This document shows, one piece after another, positions 27,277 through 34,444 of a DNA stretch of 64,000 bases. The DNA is taken from contig NZ_LT707006.1 of assembly GCF_900155865.1 (NCBI RefSeq), forward strand, positions 2,582,577-2,646,576, written 5' to 3'. Source of the stretch: Bacteroides bouchesdurhonensis (GTDB lineage Bacteria; Bacteroidota; Bacteroidia; Bacteroidales; Bacteroidaceae). The position numbers and the translations under genes are program-made. Every line of letters begins with the position of its first letter. The first letter of the stretch is position 1. A model generated the notes under the pieces. The model was given only the letters and a program-made list of their open reading frames with translations, had not been told where the DNA came from and made no database searches.

Positions 27277-27374
27277 TAAAGTGGTTGTCAGATTTGAGTG
27301 ACTCTTGCTGCACTGAATAGCTTTACAGTATTTTAGGCATATGACATTAACAACTTATGTTACCATTAGAAATG

Positions 27375-27702
27375 GTCTGAAAAACGGAGACAAACAGTCC
27401 GCTCCGTTGATACAGGCTAGAGCTTGCACTTCCGAAACGGACAATTTCCTTGAAGACTTACCTTTAAATACAGGCAAGCTGTTCAGACTGTTCGTATTTC
27501 ATGCGATACAGGAACAACTTGCCTTCTAAAACGGAAACTTACCGGTTGACTTATCTCGTATCTCGATACTAGGCAAGTTTCAGCCGACAGGTTTATACAA
27601 CCATACAGATAAATCAGGACAGTTGCCAAAGACAGAACCATTAAGGTTGCGCTACTCTTCACTTCAAAGACTCTGACATTGGCAACTGATTATCGATAAC
27701 AT
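27375..27702. repeat. Hairpin-rich tandem repeat, unit 1
   Basis: First copy of a repeat of about 328 bases, beginning near TCTGAAAAACGG. It contains four inverted repeats in a row: one around 27396-27442 (TCCGTT/AACGGA core), one at 27473-27523 (GGCAAG/CTTGCC outer stem with GTTC/GAAC inside), one at about 27543-27586 (CGGTTGA/TCAGCCG), and one at 27620-27688 (CAGTTGCCA/TGGCAACTG outer stem). Short AT-rich linkers separate them. No credible reading frame runs through. Stems are better kept than loops when compared with unit 2, which suggests selection for structure as RNA or single-stranded DNA. Confidence 0.85.
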
Positions 27703-28029
27703 GTCTGAAAACGAAAACAAGCAGGCCGTTCCGATGATGCAGGCTAAAGCTTGCAATGCCGGAACGTCCTATATCCCTGAATACTCGTCTTAAAATACAG
27801 GCAAGCTGTTCCGACTGTTCGTATTTCATGCGATGCCGGAACAACTTGCCTTATGCTACGAAAACTTACCGGCTGACTTGCTTCGTATCCCGATACCAGG
27901 CAAGTTTCAACCGACAGATTCATACAATCATGCAGATAAATCAGGACTGTTGCCAAAGACAGAGCCTTTAAGGTTGCGCTGCTCTTCACTTCAAAGGCTC
28001 TGACATTGGCAACCGGTTACCGGTGGTTT
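27703..28029. repeat. Hairpin-rich tandem repeat, unit 2
   Basis: Second copy, starting at the same TCTGAAAACG phrase (27704, offset 328 from unit 1). The four hairpins recur: 27727-27766 (CGTTCCG/CGGAACG with an inner GCAGGCT/AGCTTGC), 27800-27850 (GGCAAGCTGTTCCG with CGGAACAACTTGCC), 27870-27913 (CGGCTGACTTGC with GCAAGTTTCAACCG) and 27949-28013 (GTTGCCA/TGGCAAC with a long inner GAGCCTTT/AAAGGCTC arm). In hairpins 1, 2 and 4 this unit pairs better than unit 1, and some differences are compensatory (for example TGTTCAG...CAGGAACA in unit 1 and TGTTCCG...CGGAACA in unit 2). Confidence 0.85.
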
Positions 28030-28100
28030 GTCTGAAAACGGATACTATGCTCCTCAGAAATCTTTGAATACTGAATATCAGGAAATCATTGGAGCATCAT
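28030..28100. repeat. Partial third repeat unit with one hairpin
   Basis: The phrase TCTGAAAACGG appears a third time at 28031, offset 327 from unit 2, but only one hairpin follows: ATGCTCC (28047-28053) with GGAGCAT (28091-28097) around an AT-rich loop. The hairpin stem sequence differs from the first hairpin of units 1 and 2. After it the similarity ends. Confidence 0.7.
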
Positions 28101-28424
28101 AGCCGGAACCGTTTCTTATGTGCAAAGGTACTGCGGACTGGAGAAACGCCAAGTGACGCTTGCGCTTTCAGTCGGAGGACTTGACGGCAGCCTTCCGCAA
28201 ATTTTCTCATACCTCAAAAATTTGGGTATTCCGTCTGCATTCTCTGACTTCACACTTGTCTTTTTCTCCCTTTGGTCCGCAGTCACAAATGCACATAAAA
28301 CGGTTTTTCCCGGCCATGAAGCTCAATGAGCTTTACTGGAGGGAAAAGAACTGGAACTTCAAAATTCAAGTGTTATGCGAGCAAGAAGAATGAGTATCAA
28401 ACAATCTTTTAAATTTTTACTGAT
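28101..28424. other. Gap without a supported gene
   Basis: This 324-base stretch between the hairpin array and the DUF2958 gene holds short open frames (for example 28120-28329) that look non-coding: they lack a start context and a recognisable protein. A perfect inverted repeat AAGCTC-AAT-GAGCTT is at 28318-28332. Base composition is mixed and includes a T-rich tract near 28260. It may be leader sequence for the downstream gene. Confidence 0.5.
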
Positions 28425-28784
28425 ATGTGCAGATTGATGACGACACAACTGGCGGAAGCTCTGGAGGGTTATCCGCTCTACTCCCAGGACGGCAAGGGAA
28501 AAGAGGCTGTTTGCCGTGCGGTTTTTGCCCTTGGTTCTGTAAGGTGGTTTATCCTTGAAGGAAACAGGGAGGATGACGATGTGATTCTATTCGGTATCGT
28601 AGTCGGACTCATGGAGGATGAATACGGGTATGTTTCCCTCAATGAGCTTTCTGATGTGGAGCTTGACCTGAGTGCTCAGGGGCTTGGCAAGCTTCAGGTA
28701 AGACAGCAGCAGAACTTTAAGCCGGTTCCGCTAAAACTGATTAAAGACAGCAGACTTCAGGAATTTCTTGCAAGGTTTGAATAG
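28425..28784 (+). CDS. DUF2958 family protein
   Basis: A 119-residue protein of the DUF2958 family, small proteins common on plasmids and ICEs. The typical order of motifs is seen: a short N-terminal helix with LPLY-like phrase (EGYPLYSQDGKG), a central strand WFILEGNREDDDVILFGIVVG, and the family hallmark EYGYVSLNELSDVELD. Function unknown; association with transfer and antirestriction regions is usual. An alternative start is the ATG at 28437 (MTTQLAEALEG). A terminator-like hairpin follows at 28805. Confidence 0.8.
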   Translation: MCRLMTTQLAEALEGYPLYSQDGKGKEAVCRAVFALGSVRWFILEGNREDDDVILFGIVVGLMEDEYGYVSLNELSDVELDLSAQGLGKLQVRQQQNFKPVPLKLIKDSRLQEFLARFE

Positions 28785-28804
28785 GCTGTATGAAAACAGA
28801 AGTG

Positions 28805-28835
28805 GCCGGTCCTATCCGTCACGGACAAGACCGGC
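28805..28835 (+). terminator. Hairpin after the DUF2958 gene
   Basis: GCCGGTC (28805-28811) pairs with GACCGGC (28829-28835), with an inner CCGT/ACGG pairing. The stem is GC-rich but the T run after it is short, so termination may be partial. Confidence 0.55.
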
Positions 28836-28883
28836 TGCTTATTATAGCAGGTAAATGAAAACAAAACTATAATTGTATGGTAA

Positions 28884-29267
28884 ATGGAAAATTGTCGTAA
28901 TATTTTTAATATCTCTGCCCGGCATGGATGGAGCGTTTCTATGGAAAACATGGATGGAATCCAGTTTCTCAATTTCAAACGGAAGACTTCGAGCGGTGTG
29001 CCGTTCTGCTTTACCATTGAAGCCGGTGACGGTACAGCCGGCTGCATAGCAAAAGAAATATTCTCTTTCGTCAGTGCCGTTGTCCCTGAACAATGTGCAA
29101 GGGAATGGATGATTCAGTCAGGAGCAATGGAGCCGACGGAGTTCCTTCAGGCCGTGGCTGACATGGAGGATGTCAGGTTAAGGGCATGGCTGCTGGCTCT
29201 TGAACTTGCAGCTATGAATGCAAAATGTAATCTTCTGGATACCATTCCATGGGACAGACTGAACTAA
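28884..29267 (+). CDS. Hypothetical protein of ICE accessory region
   Basis: A 127-residue soluble protein that I do not recognise. It seems mixed in structure, with an N-terminal aromatic region (NISARHGWSVSMENMDGIQF) and a C-terminal helical part rich in Ala, Leu and Met (MEDVRLRAWLLALELAAMNA). It shares the GC content and codon style of the flanking ICE genes, which supports a real gene. The 3' end overlaps by 4 bases the end of the convergent excisionase-like gene. Confidence 0.65.
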   Translation: MENCRNIFNISARHGWSVSMENMDGIQFLNFKRKTSSGVPFCFTIEAGDGTAGCIAKEIFSFVSAVVPEQCAREWMIQSGAMEPTEFLQAVADMEDVRLRAWLLALELAAMNAKCNLLDTIPWDRLN

Positions 29268-29485
29268 CGGTGTTTCTTACGCTTGCGGCCACGTTTGGGC
29301 AGACCGGTTTCCTTGTAGGCTATCAGGTCAATTCCTCTGAACACCCTTTTTGCCTTATCAGGTATCTTCAGGAAAGCCAGCGGCTTATCCATATAACGGA
29401 TATAGGCATAGATGGTGCAGCGATGAACACCCAGGTAGCGTGCTGCCTCCTTTACTGAATATGTCTTTTCCGGAACGACTTTCAT
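29264..29485 (-). CDS. Excisionase/MerR-type helix-turn-helix protein
   Basis: A 73-residue DNA-binding protein of the excisionase family, with the signature YSVKEAARYLGVHRCTIYAYI at residues 8-28 and a very basic C-terminus (GRKRKKHR). Xis-like proteins bend DNA at attachment sites and help the integrase to excise the element; others only regulate transcription. It has its own well-formed promoter and lies next to a cluster of TGTCAACG repeats, which may be its binding sites. The integrase gene itself is 13 kb away, so the partnership is uncertain. Confidence 0.82.
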   Translation of the reverse strand: MKVVPEKTYSVKEAARYLGVHRCTIYAYIRYMDKPLAFLKIPDKAKRVFRGIDLIAYKETGLPKRGRKRKKHR

Positions 29486-29526
29486 TATATCTCATGCTGG
29501 TTAATCTTTTCGTTTATGGGATATCG

Positions 29527-29556
29527 CAAATGTAAATAACTGATTATTAGCTGTCA
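29527..29556 (-). promoter_or_regulatory. Promoter of the excisionase-like gene
   Basis: On the minus strand, TTG (29554-29556), a 19-base spacer and TACATTTG (29527-29534) form a good Bacteroidetes promoter. Transcription would start near 29520, 35 bases before the start codon. Confidence 0.65.
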
Positions 29557-29693
29557 ATACGTCAAATATGGGATTATTCCGGAGATTGTGGGATTTGTAT
29601 GGATTATGTGTTACCGGTCATATTCAATATGACTGGATTAAGGCGGTTGATAACGAATCTGTTTTACGGAAATCAGGAAAGCATATATTTGAC

Positions 29694-29936
29694 GGTTGAC
29701 AGCGTTGACAGCAAATCCAATGAAAATCCGTTATAAAGTCTATCTAGGAAGTTTCTGTAATACAGTACATTATATTCTTTCTGATTTTTCTTATAAAGAA
29801 TAGAGTATTATAATGTGTCAACGTTTGGCTATGGATTTTTAGCGGACTGAAAATTATGGCTACACTTGTCAACGTTTGTCAACGCATGATTTCTATATGA
29901 AGTATCTGATAAACTGGCAGATACTCTCTGTCAACA
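29694..29936. repeat. Cluster of six TGTCAAC(G/A/C) motifs
   Basis: Two copies on the minus strand (29694-29701 and 29703-29710, 9 bases apart) and four on the plus strand (29816-29823, 29867-29874, 29877-29884, 29929-29936). Members of the tight pairs are 9-10 bases apart, about one helical turn. This spacing is typical of binding sites for a protein that binds several times on the same face of DNA. Confidence 0.65.
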
Positions 29937-30249
29937 CTGTCACCCCTGAAACGGGTGCATTTTATTATCTGAAAACATCTGATGCGAAAGGGATACGTGG
30001 TTATCCTAATGTACCATTACAGCCACAGGTTTGTTCAGCATGCCTCTTCAGATATTTTTTTGCAAAAGTATCTCCGGCATTGCAAACGTCAAACACAGGG
30101 CTGAAAATCTTCCTCAAACGGGGTTGAGCGTATTTTCAGCTTTCCTTGAAGTTTGCCTTATTGAATGCCTGCGCTTCTGAGAACTGCAAAAAATATCCTT
30201 CGGGCAAGCTGAAAAAACTTGCAGACAGAAGGGAAAAAAATCAGAGCGT

Positions 30250-30810
30250 ATGGTACAGATGGACGAAAGCATCAGAAAACAGTTGGAAAAGCCTCAGACA
30301 TGGTTCTGCAAGTATTTTCCCAAACGTATTCAGAATGTGGGCGAGAAGGAAATCGCCGACAGACAGTTGGTTTATGACTTCAAGGACGGAAGGTCTCATG
30401 AAGCGGTGGCACAGATGACGGCAGCAAGAATGATTGAGGAACACGGCAGCAGATGCTCACAGTTGGTATTCATTCCGGTTCCGGCATCATCGGTAAGAAA
30501 GAATGAAATCCGGTATATGGACTTCTGCAAAAGGGTATGTGAACTCACAGGAGCAATAAACGGGTATGACCATGTAAGGGTATGCGGAGAAAGACTTGCT
30601 ATTCATGAAAACCGTAAGGCTGAAAAGGAAATCAGAAGGGTGAGCATCATCGAGTTTGATGAAGAGTGGTTCAGAGGCAAGGCAGTCATAGTCTTCGATG
30701 ATGTAATAACACGCGGATTAAGTTTCGGTATATATGCGAATCAGTTGGAGAGTTTCGGAGCGAATGTCATTGAAGGCATCTTCCTTGCAAGAACCCATTA
30801 TAAAGTATAG
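30250..30810 (+). CDS. Phosphoribosyltransferase-fold protein (ComF-like)
   Basis: A 186-residue protein with the PRPP-binding signature VIVFDDVITRGLSF near residue 150, typical of type I phosphoribosyltransferases and ComF-like proteins. Other PRTase landmarks are the N-terminal helical part and the FIPVPASS strand near residue 75, which is similar to the pyrophosphate loop in ComF proteins. The substrate is unknown. Just 4 bases separate it from the SLOG gene, so the two are co-expressed. This pair is seen in several Bacteroidetes mobile elements, but its function is not established. Alternative upstream starts are not supported. Confidence 0.82.
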   Translation: MVQMDESIRKQLEKPQTWFCKYFPKRIQNVGEKEIADRQLVYDFKDGRSHEAVAQMTAARMIEEHGSRCSQLVFIPVPASSVRKNEIRYMDFCKRVCELTGAINGYDHVRVCGERLAIHENRKAEKEIRRVSIIEFDEEWFRGKAVIVFDDVITRGLSFGIYANQLESFGANVIEGIFLARTHYKV

Positions 30811-30814
30811 AACT

Positions 30815-31303
30815 ATGAACGGAATATTATCAGAAAAATCAAAGTCACTGGCTTTCACGGGACACAGAACTGTTCCCGTAGAAAGGCAGGATGAAATAAG
30901 TGCACGGCTTGTTGAAGCCGTGTCCGTCGCCTGCAAATCGGGTATAACTTGCTTCTTCTCAGGCATGGCCATGGGATTCGACCTGATGGCCGCTGAAACT
31001 ATATTGTCACTGAAGGGGAAGTATCCGGAAATCCGGCTAATTGCCGTTGTACCTTTCAGAAGACAGAGCTGCCGGTGGCCGTCAATGGAAAAGGAACGTT
31101 ATCAGAATATAATTTCCAGGGCTGACCAGGTTATCGTATTGAGTGAACACTATTTTCACGGGTGTCTTCTAAGGCGCAATGACTTCATGCTGGAGCATTC
31201 ATGTGGCGTGATAGCCTTTTATGACGGCAAGCCTTATGGAGGAACATTCTATACCTGCAGGGAGGCAAGGAAAAGATGTATGGATATAATCAATCTGTAC
31301 TGA
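30815..31303 (+). CDS. SLOG-domain protein (DUF1273/YpsA-like)
   Basis: A 162-residue protein of the SLOG superfamily, which binds nucleotides or nucleotide-derived signals. The signature starts with SLAFTGHRTVP at residue 10, then FFSGMAMGFDLMAAE near residue 48, and VIVLSEHY near residue 107. The DUF1273/YpsA branch is widespread in Firmicutes and Bacteroidetes, and SLOG proteins are often parts of defence or signalling systems. The start at 30815 gives a short spacing of 4 bases from the phosphoribosyltransferase gene; earlier starts would overlap it deeply. Confidence 0.85.
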   Translation: MNGILSEKSKSLAFTGHRTVPVERQDEISARLVEAVSVACKSGITCFFSGMAMGFDLMAAETILSLKGKYPEIRLIAVVPFRRQSCRWPSMEKERYQNIISRADQVIVLSEHYFHGCLLRRNDFMLEHSCGVIAFYDGKPYGGTFYTCREARKRCMDIINLY

Positions 31304-31341
31304 AAACCTGCCCGGATTATAGTGAAAATATTGTACAAAAC

Positions 31342-31366
31342 AGATATGCAAATTTCTTGCATATCT
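31342..31366. promoter_or_regulatory. Perfect palindrome upstream of the WYL regulator gene
   Basis: AGATATGCAA (31342-31351) and TTGCATATCT (31357-31366) form a perfect 10-base inverted repeat around ATTTC. It is 50 bases ahead of the WYL gene and about 40 bases behind the SLOG gene. WYL-type repressors (BrxR/CapW group) bind such inverted repeats, so autoregulation is plausible; a terminator role for the SLOG gene is also possible. Confidence 0.55.
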
Positions 31367-31418
31367 CATTTATAATGCTTATATTTAGATAGTTAAACAA
31401 GTTATAAGGGGTAGTTTT

Positions 31419-32318
31419 ATGAATAACATCTACAACCGGTACATTTGGCTGCTGCATACAGTCTACCAGGAAAGAAAGGTCACTTTTGAAAGGCTTTGTG
31501 ATATTTGGAAGCACCATTTCCTGTACAATGGGAAGCCGCTGAGTCTTCGTACATTCCACCATCACAGAAAAATGATTGAGGAGAATTTTGATATAGTTAT
31601 TGCGTGCAACAGAAAGGACTATACATACTACATCCAGAATCTGGATGAAATACTCGGTGACAGCTGCCGGAACTGGCTGTTCAACAGCCGTATCATTGAT
31701 GTGGCTCTGAAAAGCAGTCCGTGTCTGTTCCATCGTGTTGTACTGCCTGACATGTCTGGCGGTATTGAATACCTTCCTGATATATCGGAATGTATCAGCG
31801 ATGGACATGAGCTGTACATATTCTACACCAATGACAAGGGCAATGAAGTGGAAGGCCGTTTCCGACCGGAAGGTTTGAAGCTGTTCCATAACCGCTGGTA
31901 TCTGCTCGGGTACAGGAACGGATCAGAGTTCTGTGCTGTTCCTCTTGATGCACTGACAAGAATCTATCTCAGCGGAAACAGGTTTCAGACTGACTGCAGA
32001 TTTTCGCTGGCCAAACGTCTTTCAGACTCTATTGGTGTTGTGGCTCCAACCGGACAGCAGCCGGAAGAGGTTACACTAAGGGCTTATGGTCCATTTGCCG
32101 ATTATCTAAGAAAACATCCTTTCCACCATTCGCAGGTAGAAAGGAATGATATGGGGAGTTTCACTTCATTTGATTACACACTTCTTGTGACTGACGAGCT
32201 AGTGGATGAAATCCTGGCTCTTGGTGATAAGGTGGAGATTACTTTTCCGGAAAAGTTGAGAATGAAATTGCTTCAGAAGATTGGGCGTATCAGGAATAGA
32301 TACAATGTCTCTTTTTAG
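31419..32318 (+). CDS. WYL-domain transcriptional regulator
   Basis: A 299-residue regulator with an N-terminal winged helix (about 1-70; RYIWLLHTVYQERKVTFERL and LRTFHHHRKMIEENF), a central WYL domain (about 120-200; LYIFYTNDKGNEVEGRFRPE, then FHNRWYLLGYRNG), and a C-terminal WCX-like extension. WYL proteins sense nucleic-acid or nucleotide ligands and commonly control phage-defence genes. This one lies between the SLOG gene and the convergent DUF262/HEPN pair. It may control itself, the genes upstream, or the defence island; only its own upstream palindrome gives direct support. Confidence 0.9.
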   Translation: MNNIYNRYIWLLHTVYQERKVTFERLCDIWKHHFLYNGKPLSLRTFHHHRKMIEENFDIVIACNRKDYTYYIQNLDEILGDSCRNWLFNSRIIDVALKSSPCLFHRVVLPDMSGGIEYLPDISECISDGHELYIFYTNDKGNEVEGRFRPEGLKLFHNRWYLLGYRNGSEFCAVPLDALTRIYLSGNRFQTDCRFSLAKRLSDSIGVVAPTGQQPEEVTLRAYGPFADYLRKHPFHHSQVERNDMGSFTSFDYTLLVTDELVDEILALGDKVEITFPEKLRMKLLQKIGRIRNRYNVSF

Positions 32319-32339
32319 ATAATTTTTATTATCTAAAAA
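32312..32339. terminator. Bidirectional terminator after the WYL gene
   Basis: TTTTTAGATAA (32312-32322) pairs with TTATCTAAAAA (32329-32339); the stem ends in A and T runs and overlaps the WYL stop codon. It can serve the convergent HEPN gene as well. Confidence 0.7.
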
Positions 32340-32393
32340 ATTAATCCAGTATTATTCCCATTTTGTCATTAATTTAATACATTAATCTCGATA

Positions 32394-33023
32394 TTAATGA
32401 ATACTATAATAAAAAATATTACTAGATTTCTTTGCTAATTCAACCATTATTTCATATACATCTCTAACATATGTTCTTGAATCTTCAGGAGATAAACTTC
32501 TAATATTTCTATGGGATGAATGTGCATAACCTCCTCTATATTTAGTCAAATTTTCTAAAGATGGTTTAAGTCTAATATCTATAGGGGTATATAATCCTAA
32601 TGGTACTAATAGTTTTTTCAGATATTTTAATCCAACACCATGATTTTGATTCATTATGTATCTAGAAAATTCGCTCTTTATACTTTTTATTTGTCCTAAT
32701 AGATAATCATATATTCTATCATTATCATCCCAACTATCATCATCTATTGTCTTAGTATTACCATTAAAATGTAATAAACACAATGTAGAATAACTAATAC
32801 GCTGTGTGTTTATAAATTTATCTTCTATCTCATTTAAAGTGTACAGGCATATATTCTCCACAAACTCTTCAAAAGCAGCATGAGAAAGAACACAATAACT
32901 TCTAACATCAAGTTTATATTTATCCGGATCCTCTAAAGGATCATCATGGGTATCTATATATTTCTCTTCGAGTTCCAATAAATACAATTCCAACTTATCA
33001 AGAGAATCTTTTATACTTACCAT
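32394..33023 (-). CDS. HEPN-like nuclease of the MAE_28990/MAE_18760 type
   Basis: A 209-residue, mostly helical protein with features of the HEPN family: a helix with Cys/His/Phe residues (RSYCVLSHAAFEEFVENIC) in the first third, and the motif R-G-G-Y-A-H-S near residue 165, which fits the catalytic Rx4-6H of HEPN RNases. These enzymes usually cut RNA when a partner senses infection. It is the second gene of a pair with DUF262, 4 bases downstream. Identification rests on these motifs and on the partner; a remote-homology search would settle it. Confidence 0.72.
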   Translation of the reverse strand: MVSIKDSLDKLELYLLELEEKYIDTHDDPLEDPDKYKLDVRSYCVLSHAAFEEFVENICLYTLNEIEDKFINTQRISYSTLCLLHFNGNTKTIDDDSWDDNDRIYDYLLGQIKSIKSEFSRYIMNQNHGVGLKYLKKLLVPLGLYTPIDIRLKPSLENLTKYRGGYAHSSHRNIRSLSPEDSRTYVRDVYEIMVELAKKSSNIFYYSIH

Positions 33024-33027
33024 ATAT

Positions 33028-34191
33028 TTATAAAAAAGGATTTATAGATAAATTCAAGCCAAAAGAATTATTTATTAAATCTTGGAATTTAGTATATCTT
33101 ATTTTGTAATTTTCGATATTCTTTGTAGAACTTTCAATAGAAGATCTAAAATCAATATCTTCTAAACAAAGTTTCTTAAATGCATCAATGAAGTTTTGTT
33201 TATGTTCGATAATTTTATTATCCAAATGCAGAAAATAAAAAACTTCCACTTCAAATAAGACTTTATTAAATCTATTAGAAAAATCATTTTCATCATATTT
33301 TCGACCAATAAATTTATAGTCTCCAAATATATCTTTAAGTAAATTAATTGTAGAATTTATTTTATCATATTGATCCATTATTTCAGAATCAATTTCTGCC
33401 CATTTGCTATTTATTTCACCCATTTTTTCATCCAAAAACCTTTTTAAATTACCTTTGTATTCCTTGGGATACTTTATAAAAGCAAAAAGTCTTAATAGAA
33501 TTTCAATATCCCTAAATCTTTTATCAGGTTCAGATAAATTCATTACGGAATGAATGGGTTGCAATGTATTTGTAATTTCTACTAGATAATCAGCAAATTT
33601 CCCTCTATTAAGAGCTTGTCTTAATTCTTGAGTAGACAAAGATTCAGAACCTGAATTAAGTCGGTAAAAAATATCATATAAAATTTGAATATCCTTGAAA
33701 TTCGTTATAACAGTACAGCGCAATGAAGAGTTATCAAATTCACGTTTAGATTTATCATCTAAATCTATATATTTTGTTCTGTTTAACTCTTTTAATACCT
33801 TAAGTCCCTTCAGTACTGGTCTATCCCAATACTTATACTTTTCGTTATCAATAAATCCTGCAAGCGTAAGCAATCTCTGTTTTCCATCTATAACAATAAA
33901 AGAACGTTTTTTATTAGGATTCTCAGCTAGAACAATCTCAGGAACCGGATACCCCATTATTATAGATTCTATAAGTTTACTTCTTTTATCATCGTTCCAT
34001 GCATTTCTTCTTTGAAATTTTGGATTAAGATCTATATTACCAATATTAATCTGATTAAATATTGTTTCTATAGTCCAATCCCTAGCATATACAACAACAT
34101 CAGAAATATCTATATTTTGTATATCTTCACTATCTGATTGATTATCAATAATTATTTCAGTTTCTATATTTCTATTTTCAATATCACACAT
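33028..34191 (-). CDS. DUF262 (ParB/GmrS-like) domain protein
   Basis: A 387-residue protein with an N-terminal DUF262 domain, the ParB/Srx-like nucleotidase fold also found in GmrSD restriction enzymes. The signature parts are DLNPKFQRRNAWNDDKRSKL (about 55-75), the substrate loop IIMGYPVPEIVLAE, and FIVIDGKQRLLTLAGF (DGxQR motif, about 103-118). The C-terminal 200 residues are helical and specific to this group; the GmrD-type HNH domain (DUF1524) is missing. The HEPN gene downstream may supply the nuclease activity. The pair forms a small AT-rich defence-like unit with its own promoter. Confidence 0.85.
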   Translation of the reverse strand: MCDIENRNIETEIIIDNQSDSEDIQNIDISDVVVYARDWTIETIFNQINIGNIDLNPKFQRRNAWNDDKRSKLIESIIMGYPVPEIVLAENPNKKRSFIVIDGKQRLLTLAGFIDNEKYKYWDRPVLKGLKVLKELNRTKYIDLDDKSKREFDNSSLRCTVITNFKDIQILYDIFYRLNSGSESLSTQELRQALNRGKFADYLVEITNTLQPIHSVMNLSEPDKRFRDIEILLRLFAFIKYPKEYKGNLKRFLDEKMGEINSKWAEIDSEIMDQYDKINSTINLLKDIFGDYKFIGRKYDENDFSNRFNKVLFEVEVFYFLHLDNKIIEHKQNFIDAFKKLCLEDIDFRSSIESSTKNIENYKIRYTKFQDLINNSFGLNLSINPFL

Positions 34192-34217
34192 AACAATTAA
34201 TACATTTAAGTTTTATA

Positions 34218-34225
34218 CAAAGTTA
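34218..34225 (-). promoter_or_regulatory. Candidate -7 box of the DUF262/HEPN pair
   Basis: TAACTTTG on the minus strand fits the TAnnTTTG box, 27 bases ahead of the DUF262 start. No TTTG at the best distance is seen. The rest of the AT-rich gap (34192-34444) shows nothing else I can support. Confidence 0.4.
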
Positions 34226-34444
34226 ATGATTATTTTTTCAAATTCCCGTCCAATACTAAGTATTTGCTCTTATTAAATATAAAACAATTCAATATAGAAT
34301 TAAATAATTTACATAAATCGTTTGAACAAAAACAATATAAACACAAATGTAACCATTACTTTAGAACAATGAAACACTCTTATCTATAAAGTATATAATT
34401 ATATCATTTTTTTAGAAGAGCTTATATAATTGTATATTAATTAC

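Larger units (their letters stand above)
29486..30249. other. Gene-free 760-base region with iterated motifs
   Basis: No supported gene lies here. The frame at 29876-30127 has no recognisable protein and an unlikely composition. The region is AT-rich and holds the excisionase promoter, then a group of TGTCAACG repeats (29694-29936), then unmarked sequence up to the phosphoribosyltransferase gene. It could be a control region for excision, replication or transfer. Confidence 0.55.

Noticed and set aside
27341-27989. Several short open frames across the hairpin array on both strands
   Set aside because: They follow the inverted repeats, have no start context, and their translations differ between the two repeat units, so the DNA is not under protein-level selection.
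27375-28029. Integron attC-like sites
   Set aside because: The hairpins lack the RYYYAAC/GTTRRRY core pair in fixed positions, and there is no integron integrase or gene cassette between them.
27375-28029. CRISPR array
   Set aside because: The repeat unit is about 328 bases with no unique spacers, and no cas gene is present.
28120-28393. Two overlapping frames after the hairpin array
   Set aside because: Both read the same bases in different frames without family support; neither has codon use like its neighbours.
29876-30127. 83-codon open frame in the repeat region
   Set aside because: It has no recognisable fold, odd composition, and its first codons overlap the TGTCAACG motifs.
30734-30814. 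Earlier start for the SLOG gene
   Set aside because: It would overlap the phosphoribosyltransferase gene by about 77 bases and add residues not seen in the family; the ATG at 30815 begins just before the conserved FTGHR motif.
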